Shown one piece after another: positions 55,043-64,000 of a stretch of 64,000 nucleotides of DNA; the stretch's first letter is position 1, and each line of letters opens with the position of its first letter. Source of the DNA: Zonotrichia leucophrys gambelii (taxonomy: Eukaryota; Chordata; Aves; Passeriformes; Passerellidae). Where the stretch lies: positions 65,751,075-65,815,074 of the forward strand of contig NC_088172.1 of assembly GCF_028769735.1 (NCBI RefSeq), read 5' to 3'. The notes beneath the pieces are model-generated. The model was not told the origin of the DNA, made no database searches, and saw only the letters and a program-made list of their open reading frames with translations. Made by a program: the position numbers and the translations under genes.

Positions 55043-56416
55043 TGGCAATATTCTATGTAAAATACTTAGTAGTTCTGACATTCCAATGGCTTGACACTTG
55101 CATTCCCTGACTCAGATATGATCAAAAGGTGTCCTTCAATGCATCATATTAAATTTTGACCACTCATTTAGCAAATTACAGAAAGGCAGCTATCAATCAT
55201 GGACTTTGCATTTATTTTCTTAGAGAAGGTCCAAATACTGCAAACTTTATGTAGAAAATTTTGCATGTAAATTAATTTTGGCCCTGTATTTCCAATGAGA
55301 AGAAATGAGAACACATCTAAGGTTTTTAAACATAGAGAATATCTTCACAGCTTATAAATCTCTTGCTGATTTCAGCCAGTTTTGTCAGGATGAAGACTGT
55401 CCAGAGACAAATACAATCATACGGAGTCTATGGAAATGGGTGTTTTCATAAATGTTTAAGGGATCATTCACATAGCCAAAAAAGAGACAGAAGATAGAAA
55501 ATAAAATGTTCTGATAGTGGTACCCAAGATAGTATATAGGTGTTGAACGGCTTGAATATCAAAAAAATTGTTCAGGTTCATTTGTTAGTTGAAAGCCGTG
55601 ATGTGGCTTTAAATAGTCACTTCTCTGACTCCAGAACCTTGACTTTACTGATGCCTGTCCTTCAGCATCATACCTTGTGTCTATCGCTTCTTATTTGAGC
55701 AGTGTAAGGCTGTTTAAACAGGCATTCTTGATCTCAGCAGAATGGAGAGAAGTCATTTCAGACCTAATGTCTCTTAAGGGTGTTTGGCTTTGTCACTGTA
55801 AGTATGCTCAGCATAAGGAATGCCTAACCTGTACTTTCCTTGAAGATATTCCATCTGGTGTGAGCACAGAAGGAGGCAGCATAAATCTGCAGTGTCGCCA
55901 GGAAAATTCTCAGTTACTGAGGTAACATTTGGAAGATTTACAGCTTCTAGAAACCATCAGGCTGAAGTCCTTAAAACCCTGGGGAAAATGTCCTCTTCTT
56001 ATACTTCAAAGTTTACACAATTTCCCTCCCGCCTTGTTTGTGTGATTCAGACTCAGTTGCTGCTCTTACCAGCTGCCTTTATGGGTGGCATATCCCTGCA
56101 TTGTGTGGGAAACGACCCCACGCAAGTAGAGGGTGGACAAGAGGATCTAGTACTTTAAGGCCCTTTTCTTCAAGCTGTGCTAGCTGTCATCATTGTGGTA
56201 TGACTCTTTGAATTCCAGACTCCATATATGAGAGATAAATGAGTGCACAAAACACAAACCTAGCAGCAACTCTAGCCTGCCTCCTTAAGCTGCCTTAGTA
56301 GTCCATGGAGAAGGTGGAAGGCTCCTGTGGGGGTTGTTTGAAGTAGACAGTTGTCCTCTGGAGCTGCTACTGCCTTTAGGGAGTGAAATGCATGAGAAAA
56401 CCTTCCCAGGATTACC

Positions 56417-56478
56417 ATCATAGATTCAGAATATCCTGTGTTGGAAGTGACCCACAAGGATCATAGAGTTCAACTTTG
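56417..56478 (-). mobile_element. Short CR1 3'-tail fragment (copy 2)
   Basis: This is the counterpart of the fragment at 48134-48195, with the same sequence, carried by the block duplication and not by a separate insertion. Confidence 0.65.
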
Positions 56479-57658
56479 ATGGCTGATATTAGGCTTCATG
56501 ACTACTTGCCCCTAATTGTTGTGGTCAATTCTTTTTGATTCACAAGAATATTTCAGTCCAAAGAAAACCACAGGTGTCTGCCCTTCAAAAAACTGCTGGT
56601 TGAGGACTCTAGATGGCTGAAGCTTGTATGACCAGAGGTTAGAGAGTGGCTGTCTGGCAAAAAAATGCTATAAATCCAATTTACTTCCCAGAGCAGTGTG
56701 CAGGAAACTAATTCATCATAAAAATCTGCAAAAGATATTTTATTTTACTCAGTGATTAAAATGATAATTATGTTCATTCTTTAAAAGAAATAAAACCAAA
56801 AACATGCTAATGCAGAGACTGACTTGCTAAATACAGCTTCTGGAGGAGCAAGGGTGAAGTGCCATAATTCAGAAATTTTGAGGCCCATTGTGACAATTCA
56901 ACACAGTTGTTGGTTATCAGGAGTTTCTACAAAATGTTGTGACATAGAGAATTACAATCATCCCCAGCCTCATAGGTTTCAGATCAGGAGCATCATATAT
57001 TTGGTTGGCCAAACTGGAGCCAGAGAGCATCATCGGCCATAACTTTCTCTTAAAGCTAATTGAGTTCACCCATTTTTTCCTCCATTAGATGCATGCAGGG
57101 AATTTGCAACACAACATTCAAGTCTCATCATCATAAAATGAGCCTCTGGGCAATTGTGAATTGCACTCTTTATCTTTACTGTATTCTTTCCCACCCCTCT
57201 GTAAGGTGGGGGTGCCAGTGTCTCAGGAAGTTTGAAACCACAGACACATGAGGCACGTATCTCAGGGTTTCTCTCATGCACACACATGCAGACTGATCAA
57301 TACAATATTACTGCCAATGGAGTAAACCTTAAATGAAATTTCTCACTCCTGTAATAGGAGGAGAATTCAGCCTTGTTATAAATGCTCCAATTACAATGTA
57401 ATCCTATTCATAGAGCTGCATCTGCAATGTAATTACCTTTAATTTATTATGTGCAACTTTGTTATCTGGGTGGAAAGCTCAGGACAACAAACCATGTTAA
57501 ACAATAGCTACTTTATCTTCTTTCATTTTACCAAGAAGTATTGGTGGAATACAATTACTCTTAGAAACTTAGCAAGTCTGAGCTCTATGAGGCTGAAAAT
57601 AAAAATCCTTAACACAATTAAAAAACAATTATTTTGTAAGAAAAGTTAAGTTTTGTTG

Positions 57659-57663
57659 GGTAG
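57659..57663 (+). repeat. Left target-site duplication GGTAG
   Basis: GGTAG flanks the LTR on both sides (57659-57663 and 59006-59010) and occurs once at the empty site in copy 1 (49376-49380). A 5-bp duplication is usual for class III (ERVL-like) and some class I elements. Confidence 0.93.
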
Positions 57664-58002
57664 TGTCATGGTTTGACCAGGAAGGAGTGGGAATTCTGGG
57701 AAGCTGTGGTCAAACCAATGAAGGTTTTGGGTTTCATACTGACACCTGGTGTAGCCAGTGGGGTTTGGACACACCTCCGAGAATACACAGGGGTTAAAAG
57801 CAGGGCACTGCCCTGGCACTTCCTCTTTTGGACATCGTCGGGCGAAGAGGTCAGATCTCCTCCCCCGCCCGGCCCGCTGCTGCTGGGCGAGGGAGGGCCC
57901 GGCCATGCGGTAGGCCTGGGGCCTGGACAGAGGTGGGGGTTGAGGGGGCTTCGAGGATGGAAGGGTGGAAGGTCCCAGAGAGTCAGCCCTCGGGCAGCCA
58001 GC

Positions 58003-58003
<1 letters not shown>

Positions 58004-58053
<50 letters not shown>
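58004..58053 (+). repeat. 50-base poly(C) homopolymer inside the LTR
   Basis: Fifty consecutive C's run from 58004 to 58053. Such tracts are very unstable and hard to sequence, so the length may be inexact. The strands could form i-motif (C strand) or G-quadruplex (G strand) structures. Confidence 0.95.
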
Positions 58054-58878
58054 AGGAGAGCAGCCAGCCAGGAGGAGAAGGAGGGAGACTGCCCGGCCGG
58101 AGCGGCAGCGTGTGGGCAGCGTGCGTGGGAGTTGCTCCGGGACCGACAGCAGAGACTGAAAACTTTTAACCCTTTCTTGCATGATTGGGGCCTTGCAAAA
58201 ATGCTAATCCTCCTCGAAGCTGAATAAGAAGGGAGATGAGAGATGAGATGAGATAAGGACTTTGGCCCGGAGATTGTGGAGATGATTGGATGGGGAGAGA
58301 TGATTTGGAGTGGCCTTTTGGCTGGACTTTTTCTTGTAGCCATGGACTCAGTTGTTCCTGTGACACAGACTGCATTTAGGGGGAGGCAGTGCCTCAAAAC
58401 CAGGAGGGTTCATTCGTGAGGACCCCCCGGCCCCAGGGGGTTGGAAAAATATGGGGGGGACAGTTGTCCCAAAAGCAGAGACTGTGCCTTTTTGGAGTGA
58501 GACAAGGCATCCTTGAAAGACAACCCTAAAAGCAGCTCTGATCCATGCACGGTGGTGAGAGCACTGGGCATGGAAGGAACATGTCACAAGCGGCAAAAGG
58601 ACTTTTTTTTCCCCCCGGGCGGTGCCGAAGTGACAAGGAAGCATCCGAGGTTTCAGTGTGTTTCCAGAAGCCTATGGAACAAGAAGGACTCCTTTCCTCT
58701 TCATGAACTGCAGTTTGAGTATACTAAAGTGTCGTGCCGGGCTGGGCAGTTGGTGTTTTTGAGAGAATGTATTGGATTGGGAAAGTCAGGGAGTGGGGAG
58801 GAGGAAAAGTGGTTTTTGTAAGGTTTTCAATTTTTTTCTTTTCCTTATAGTCTCTCCCTATTTTCCTGTAGTTTAAGT

Positions 58879-58884
58879 AATAAA
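58879..58884 (+). promoter_or_regulatory. LTR polyadenylation signal AATAAA
   Basis: AATAAA is followed by a GT-rich stretch (GTGGTCTTTATG) and lies 121 bases before the LTR end. That is the expected place of the R-region signal of a retroviral LTR and fixes plus-strand orientation. It could end a host transcript that runs through the element. Confidence 0.6.
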
Positions 58885-59005
58885 GTGGTCTTTATGTTTA
58901 AGTTAGAGCCTGTTTTGCTTATTCCTGGTCACATCTCACAGCAGACACCAGGGTGAGGCATTTTCATGGGGGGCACTGGCTCTGTGCCAGGCTCAAACCA
59001 TGACA

Positions 59006-59010
59006 GGTAG
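59006..59010 (+). repeat. Right target-site duplication GGTAG
   Basis: This is the second GGTAG, directly after the terminal TGACA of the LTR. The following host bases TGTCA happen to equal the LTR's first five bases, so the direct repeat looks 10 bases long. The TG...CA inverted repeat favours a 5-base TSD. Confidence 0.93.
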
Positions 59011-62000
59011 TGTCAGATGAAAATGGACTTCCTTTTTTCTACTCCTATCTAAATCCGTCTCTAGCAAAAAAACAGTGCAAAAGGAGGCATTAAAATGTAT
59101 TTTATTTTTCTGTACATCTTTTGTTTTATATTTGAATGTATTTCTCCGTACTGTAGCTTGCTTGAACAAATACTTTTCATTGTAAACACTTTCAATTGTT
59201 TAGACAAACTAAATGTCAGCCAGTTCTAAATGCATTTGCAACAAGAAATCACCAAATCAAAATAATGGCACATGTATCTCAGGCAGCATTAAAGGACTTT
59301 AAACAGCAGTGTATCCAAAACAAAAATTCTACATCAAACATAGAAACACATGGTTAATCTGTTACATCTGTTTAGTTAAGTGATGGCCTTAATTACTTTT
59401 AGTCACCCATGGCTCTCATGAAAAGTCTCCACTTTAAATTTAGATTCAGACATTTTTCCATTTCTCTAATTAGGATTTACTCATGTGTAAACAAGCTCGA
59501 CATTGGTTTACCCACATACATTTATGTTTTTTACTGTGTGGCCTTGCAGAGCAATTCCTGCATGTTTTCTGCCTATTCATATAACTAGTCTCCTTGTCCC
59601 ACATTTAAACCGCAGCAATAACTTGTTGACCAGTGATTTTTATTTTTTCCTCCTCATAAATAGGTTTTAAAAGGAATATCTGTAACTTAAACCTTGATTT
59701 TCATAACCATCTTTCTGATAATCAGAAAGCTGTGCCTTCTCATTCACCCCTCATCCAAATATCCAGAACGGGTATGTGTCTGGGTTATTTTTTCTCTTCT
59801 TTTTTCCACATCATACTTGGAGTGGATGGAGCATGGAGAGATTTCAGCAGGCAATTGAAGCTTCCTAATAAAACTTCTGCTGATATAATGATCAGCATGA
59901 ATTTCGTAAATGGTTACACCCTTGTGGATATGGTCATTTATTCAAGTCATCTCTGAAACGATTTCTCTCAAGCACAGAATAAAACAGACTGAACACATAT
60001 TTTCAGTTTGAACTCTTAAATGAATGAGATTAGGCACAGAACATTGATTCGGTGGAGCTAATGCTTCTGAGAATCCTTCAAAATAACATATTCTGGGACA
60101 TGAAAATGAGATTTTAGCATCTTGTCAGGATTTCTCTCCTTGTAGTATTATCTCAGTGCCCTGTGTAAACAGGCTGATCATCCCAAGAACATCTATGATT
60201 TTGAGTGTTCCCAAACTGTGATTTACCATGTGTTCACGACCAGCATTACTCATTTGCAGAGGAAAGAGTTAAAGTATTGAAGTAGATGCTCTAGAAGATG
60301 TCAGCTGTGCCAAGGGCTCCACAGCATTACATCACAGCAGTGAGAGGAGACCGAAGCCAATACATTCATGTGACACCTCATATGACACTTCACACCAAGC
60401 AGATACTGTAAGCAACAAGGTCAGAGTGCTTTATACTATTTTTCTCATTTAGTTTTATACACCTCAATTTCTGACCTCTTTCCATTTGCTGCAACATTAA
60501 CTACACCTAAGTGCACATTTTACAGCATTGAAATGTAAGTTATATCTATTGTATAAATTATACAATTATACGCTGGTTTACATAAACTAACAAATTGTAA
60601 TTAGAACAATTTTCCTATTTAAAAAGCTTAAAATTTGTAATTTAAAAAATAATTTAAAAAAATAATTTTCCCTTATTTGGGAAAAAAAAAATTGGTTTGT
60701 GATAAATTGTATCTCCTCCCTTCTCTCAAGTGTAATCTTCTTTATGGACTACCTGTAATTGTAGTTTATGTAATATGTAGTTTACCAATGCTAGCTGGTA
60801 TCTGGTTGCTACAGCCAACACAATTTGAACAAAATTTAAAAAAAATAGGAAAAAAATTAGAAATTAGAAAAAACGAATTCCATTGACAATAACTGGATTA
60901 TATGCAGGTCAAACTGACACAATCAGGTTAAGACAATTTTTTATATAAAGTACATTTATTGATACCTGGAGCTTCTCACTGTCACTGGACTTACACAGCA
61001 TTTAGAAATTCAAAATCTGTAATTTAGATTCATCCATGATGCTATTTTTGAACTATTGTTAGAAAATAATTCTTTCCATGCCATTACCACTTGATGTAAC
61101 TCTCAAATTTGACCTAGTCCTTCAGTCTGTACTAAGAATTTTAAATCCAGACACATGTATCCAGCTTGAGCAGATGAGGAATATTGTTACTCGGAAACTC
61201 CACTGACAGAAGGCAGCCTTAATTTATGAGATCAGAAAGAACCCAGGTTATGAGAAGTTACACATCCATATAACATATGGGGGTATTTTAACTGAGTACC
61301 ATCTCTTTGAAGTTTGCCTAAAGAATAGAAATGAATGACAATTTATATCATACTTGCTCTGTTCAAAGTATTACCAAAAGGCTTTGGTAAGAGAAAGGGA
61401 GGGAGAAGAAAGGATAATGTTTGTGGCTGTGTATATCTTAGTGTAGGGAGCAGGCAGTGAGAGAAGCTCTTAGCATGGTTAAGTTTTGTAAAATGACAAT
61501 AGCAGTTGAGGAAGGCTTCTAAAAACAAAAAATTCAAAAGGTATTGAAAGAATATAAAATGAGAAAGAGAAAGCACTTAACAGACTGAGAATCAGTAGAA
61601 CAAATGTGAGCGATTCCTACTCAAACACTTTATTGTTTTTGCAAGGAAGCAGCAAAACCCTTTTGACCAATTTTAAAGTCACTTGTGAACTAGCTTAGCC
61701 CATATCAGAGTAGTATGGCTTGCAAATTGCCATCTTTGTATTTGTCCTTCTCTGGAGTCTTTCTTAACCCCTGTAGAAAAGACCACAGACAAACAGCATG
61801 GGCTCAGAATGGGCATTGGAAGGAACAGAAAGAAAATTATCAGGTTTTGACCATGGGAGAAAGTAAGTTCAAATATTCTCAGAAAAATCACTTAAAAATA
61901 TGTAAATAAATAAATTTATTGAAAACCCATTTAGATTTTTGTTTGTTTCTTTGGTTCCTAGACACAGCCAACACTGGTCTCTTATTTCAAAACAAAAGAA

Positions 62001-63082
62001 GTATCACTTTTTTCAACCAACGTCTACGACCAAATTCATCTCTATTTAATTTCAAGGATGCCCAGGTTTTTGCTAGCAGCTTCTATGCATCCATCCTATT
62101 CTTCTTCTTCTTTTTGCAAAACTCCACTTTTGAGTGAAGAAGTTACAACTATAATTTTTGGGGAATAATTAACAGGCTTGTTTATTCTGTGATTTCTTCT
62201 GCAGATTTTCTGGTGTTTACCCAAGACAGTTTTGCCTACTAGCTCTCAGATGGCTGGTGCCTTTTTTGTGTCCTAATAGAGGTAGGTGATAATACTTTCA
62301 AATCAATTGTGATTTTTCTGTTCACATAACTCATAACTTTTTTCCCCAGGTTCCCTTTTTCTCTTATGTGACATTTATACTATGGAGTTTTCATTTGTTG
62401 GTTTGTTTTAGGACGCAAGCATGGCTCCTCCAGAAGTGGCTCTGAGCATCTGGACTCACTTTTCTACCATTTTTCTCCTGATCAAATCATCTTGTGTATA
62501 AAACCCAGTGTATTCTATACAACCAAAAATGTGTTTCATTTTCTAGTGAATCACTGTGGCTGCCAAATACAACCCAAATGGCAGTCTGAAAAACAGAGTC
62601 TCCTAACGGGAACAGAGAATGCAAAAATGTTCCTCTAAGGCACCTGCCAGAAACCTGTTGATACATCATCTGTTGGAAAATATATGGCAACAGTAATTTC
62701 ATGGATAGTGAGAAATGTTACCTTTACAGAGAGTTCCTTTATTTCTTTGGTCTGTTCATAAAAGCATCTCAGTCTTTCTACCCTCACCAGTTAGTTCACC
62801 TACTTGGCTAATTCTTCCAATCATTTTAATGACTTGGAAAATGTTTGCTTATTTATTTTGCTTGAATTTAAAAACAAAATAATCTTTTTCAAGGCAGGAG
62901 TCATGGGCTCCTAGTAAAAATTGGCCTAGCAAAACTTTGCTGAAAGATTCCTTTGTAACTCAAAGACACCCTGGAATTTTTAGGGGCATTTTCCCCTCCC
63001 CTTTCAGTGTGTGTACCTTTAGATAAAATCATTAGATGAACATTAATGATTATGTCACCAATGGATACCTTTCTGCAAATAA

Positions 63083-63380
63083 CTAGCTTTATGGAACTAA
63101 AACATAACATGTAGCAGAATGTTTTTTTTTCAGGGGAGGATAATCTATCGTGATTAGGAATGACTTGCTAACAAATGTGCAGGTTGTATAGGAGACCATC
63201 TCAGCATTCATGAAAGTGCCTGCTCACCAGACTGGCTAAGCCTGCTCATAGCATCTGTCGGGCTATGTTATCTAATACAACTTCCAGACAGGATCTAAAA
63301 GCTGACCTGGGCCAATATCTTCTCACCCACTTATCTGATCTCAACCCCTCAGCCTTGATGGAATGGGACAAGGGCGGCTC
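63083..63380. other. Single-copy noncoding DNA
   Basis: This sequence lies beyond the duplicated block and before the terminal CR1. No gene or repeat is recognised. Confidence 0.5.
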
Positions 63381-63384
63381 ACAA

Positions 63385-64000
63385 CATAATCACAGAGTCA
63401 TTTAGGCTGGAAAAAGACCTCTAAGTTCATCAATTCCAACCTTTGACCAATCACCATCTTGTAGACTAGACCCTGGCATTGTGTCATGTCCGTTTATTTC
63501 TTGAATACCTCCAGGGATGATGACTCTACCATCTTCCTGGTCTGCCCATTCCAATGCTTAATGAACCTTTTCACTAAGAAATTTTTCCAGACGTCCAACC
63601 TGAACCTTCCCTGTGGCAGCTTTAAGCTATGTCCTCTCACCCTGCCACTGGTTGCCTGGGAGAAAAGACTGATGTCCACTTGGACACACCCTTCTTTCGT
63701 GGTATTGTCAAGCATGGTAAGGTGTTTCCTCCCTCAGCCTCCTTTTCTCCAAACTAAACAACCTCAGCTCCCTCATCTGCTCTTCATAGGACTTAATCAC
63801 TAGTAGTTTCAGCAGCTTCATTGCCCTTCTCTGGACACACTTCAGCACCTCAATGGCCTTCCTGAAGTGAAGGGCCCAGAACTGGATGCAGGTTTGAAGG
63901 TGCAACCTCACAGGGCTGAGGAGAGAGGGACAATCACTGTCTTGGTCCTGCTGGCCACATTCTTCCTGATAAAGGCCAGGATGCCACTGGCCTTCCTGGT
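63385..64000 (-). mobile_element. CR1 LINE 3' end with ORF2 C-terminal remnants, cut by window edge
   Basis: The left edge has the CR1 3' tail in reverse ('aatcacagagtcatttaggctgg'). On the minus strand two frames hold recognisable pieces of the ORF2 (reverse transcriptase protein) C-terminus. At about 63908-63715 it reads CVQRRAMKLLK and then LRLFSLEKRRLRE, where CR1 has VQRRATK and LGLFSLEKRRLRG. At about 63712-63495 it reads GRFRLDVWKNFLVKRFIKHWN, where CR1 has RFRLDIRK..FT.RV..HWN. The two pieces are in different frames with sequence missing between them, so the copy is dead. The 5' part lies outside the window. Confidence 0.92.
63495..63911 (-). pseudogene. CR1 ORF2 C-terminal remnant, frameshifted
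   Basis: These are the decayed last codons of the CR1 reverse-transcriptase ORF. The catalytic RT and endonuclease domains are not in the window. A frameshift separates the FSLEKRRLRE segment from the following SLFSQATSGR segment, and the normal intervening residues are shortened. In autonomous CR1 elements this protein performs target-primed reverse transcription in the nucleus; this fragment can do nothing. Confidence 0.85.

Larger units (their letters stand above)
57664..59005 (+). mobile_element. Young solo LTR of an avian endogenous retrovirus, 1,342 bp
   Basis: The element starts TGTCATGGTTTGA and ends with the exact reverse complement TCAAACCATGACA, giving TG...CA ends in a perfect 13-bp terminal inverted repeat. 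It is flanked by GGTAG and is absent from the otherwise near-identical copy 1. A polyadenylation signal AATAAA lies at 58879-58884. No gag, pol, env or second LTR is present, so it is a solo LTR, as left by LTR-LTR recombination. It is much richer in GC than the host DNA and contains a 50-base poly(C). The TSD length suggests an ERVL-like class, but I cannot fix the family. Orientation is inferred from the AATAAA. Large open frames inside it (57673-58227 plus; 57666-58397 minus) come from GC-rich composition and are not genes. Confidence 0.93.
53557..63082 (+). repeat. Copy 2 of the 8.1-kb direct duplication
   Basis: Its first base after the gap corresponds to 45315. Its base 63082 corresponds to 53456, the last base before the gap. 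Unlike copy 1 it carries a 41-bp tandem duplication (54961-55042) and a solo LTR (57664-59005). After 63082 the sequence continues into single-copy DNA without a break. This is what the overlap between the end of one contig and the start of the next would look like. Confidence 0.97.

Noticed and set aside
57666..58397. Longest open frames of the window (184 codons plus, 243 codons minus) with poly-proline or poly-glycine runs
   Set aside because: They lie inside the GC-rich solo LTR and across its poly(C). LTRs of this kind do not encode proteins, and no domain is visible.
45931..62702. Pairs of near-identical small open frames (for example 47609-47875 and 55892-56158) suggesting a conserved gene family
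   Set aside because: Conservation is explained by the block duplication. Noncoding positions are equally identical, so there is no sign of selection on the frames.
63486..63803. 105-codon plus-strand frame
   Set aside because: It is antisense to the CR1 ORF2 remnant.
1..64000. tRNA, rRNA, CRISPR arrays, bacterial-type operons or phage genes
   Set aside because: I looked for spaced direct repeats, tRNA-like arms and A/B boxes, and dense co-directional frames, and saw none. The window has the composition and repeats of bird nuclear DNA.

Overview
The window looks like vertebrate, most likely bird (probably passerine), nuclear DNA. It is AT-rich, has no convincing multi-exon gene, and carries several CR1 LINE 3' ends, the dominant interspersed repeat of bird genomes. 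It also holds one young solo LTR of the TGTCATGGTTTGA type. I found no tRNA, rRNA, CRISPR or operon-like structure. No open frame exceeds 243 codons, and the longest lie in the GC-rich LTR. I read the window as a gene desert or a very large intron.

Layout: 1-13.8 kb is mostly unique AT-rich sequence with pyrimidine-biased blocks, a few short hairpins, and a compact GC-rich patch near 10.8-11.3 kb. That patch has a minus-strand open frame ending 26 bases before an AATAAA. Old CR1 3' ends lie at about 13.8-14.1 kb and 16.75-17.19 kb, both on the plus strand. A 78-base near-perfect hairpin sits at 24.2 kb. A minus-strand CR1 at 30.94-31.43 kb is followed directly by a perfect 39-bp inverted repeat. 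A 240-bp (GGGAA)n tract is at 32.3 kb. From 32.5 to 45.3 kb the sequence is AT-rich and unique, with a small CpG-dense, cysteine-rich open frame at 43.6-44.0 kb.

The dominant structural feature is an 8.1-kb direct duplication. Copy 1 (45315-53456) runs exactly into a 100-N gap (53457-53556), and copy 2 (53557-63082) starts exactly after it. By eye the copies differ at only about 35 small sites, plus two larger differences: a 41-bp tandem duplication and a 1,342-bp solo LTR with a 5-bp target duplication, both only in copy 2. The geometry fits two overlapping contigs from the two haplotypes of a diploid, joined without merging. A genuine recent tandem duplication is the alternative. If it is an artefact, the window records a heterozygous solo-LTR insertion with its empty site. 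A minus-strand CR1 with recognisable ORF2 C-terminal peptides runs off the right edge.

No new multi-gene system is visible. The items most worth checking are the duplication/gap, the LTR presence/absence pair, the two long hairpins, and two small orphan open frames.
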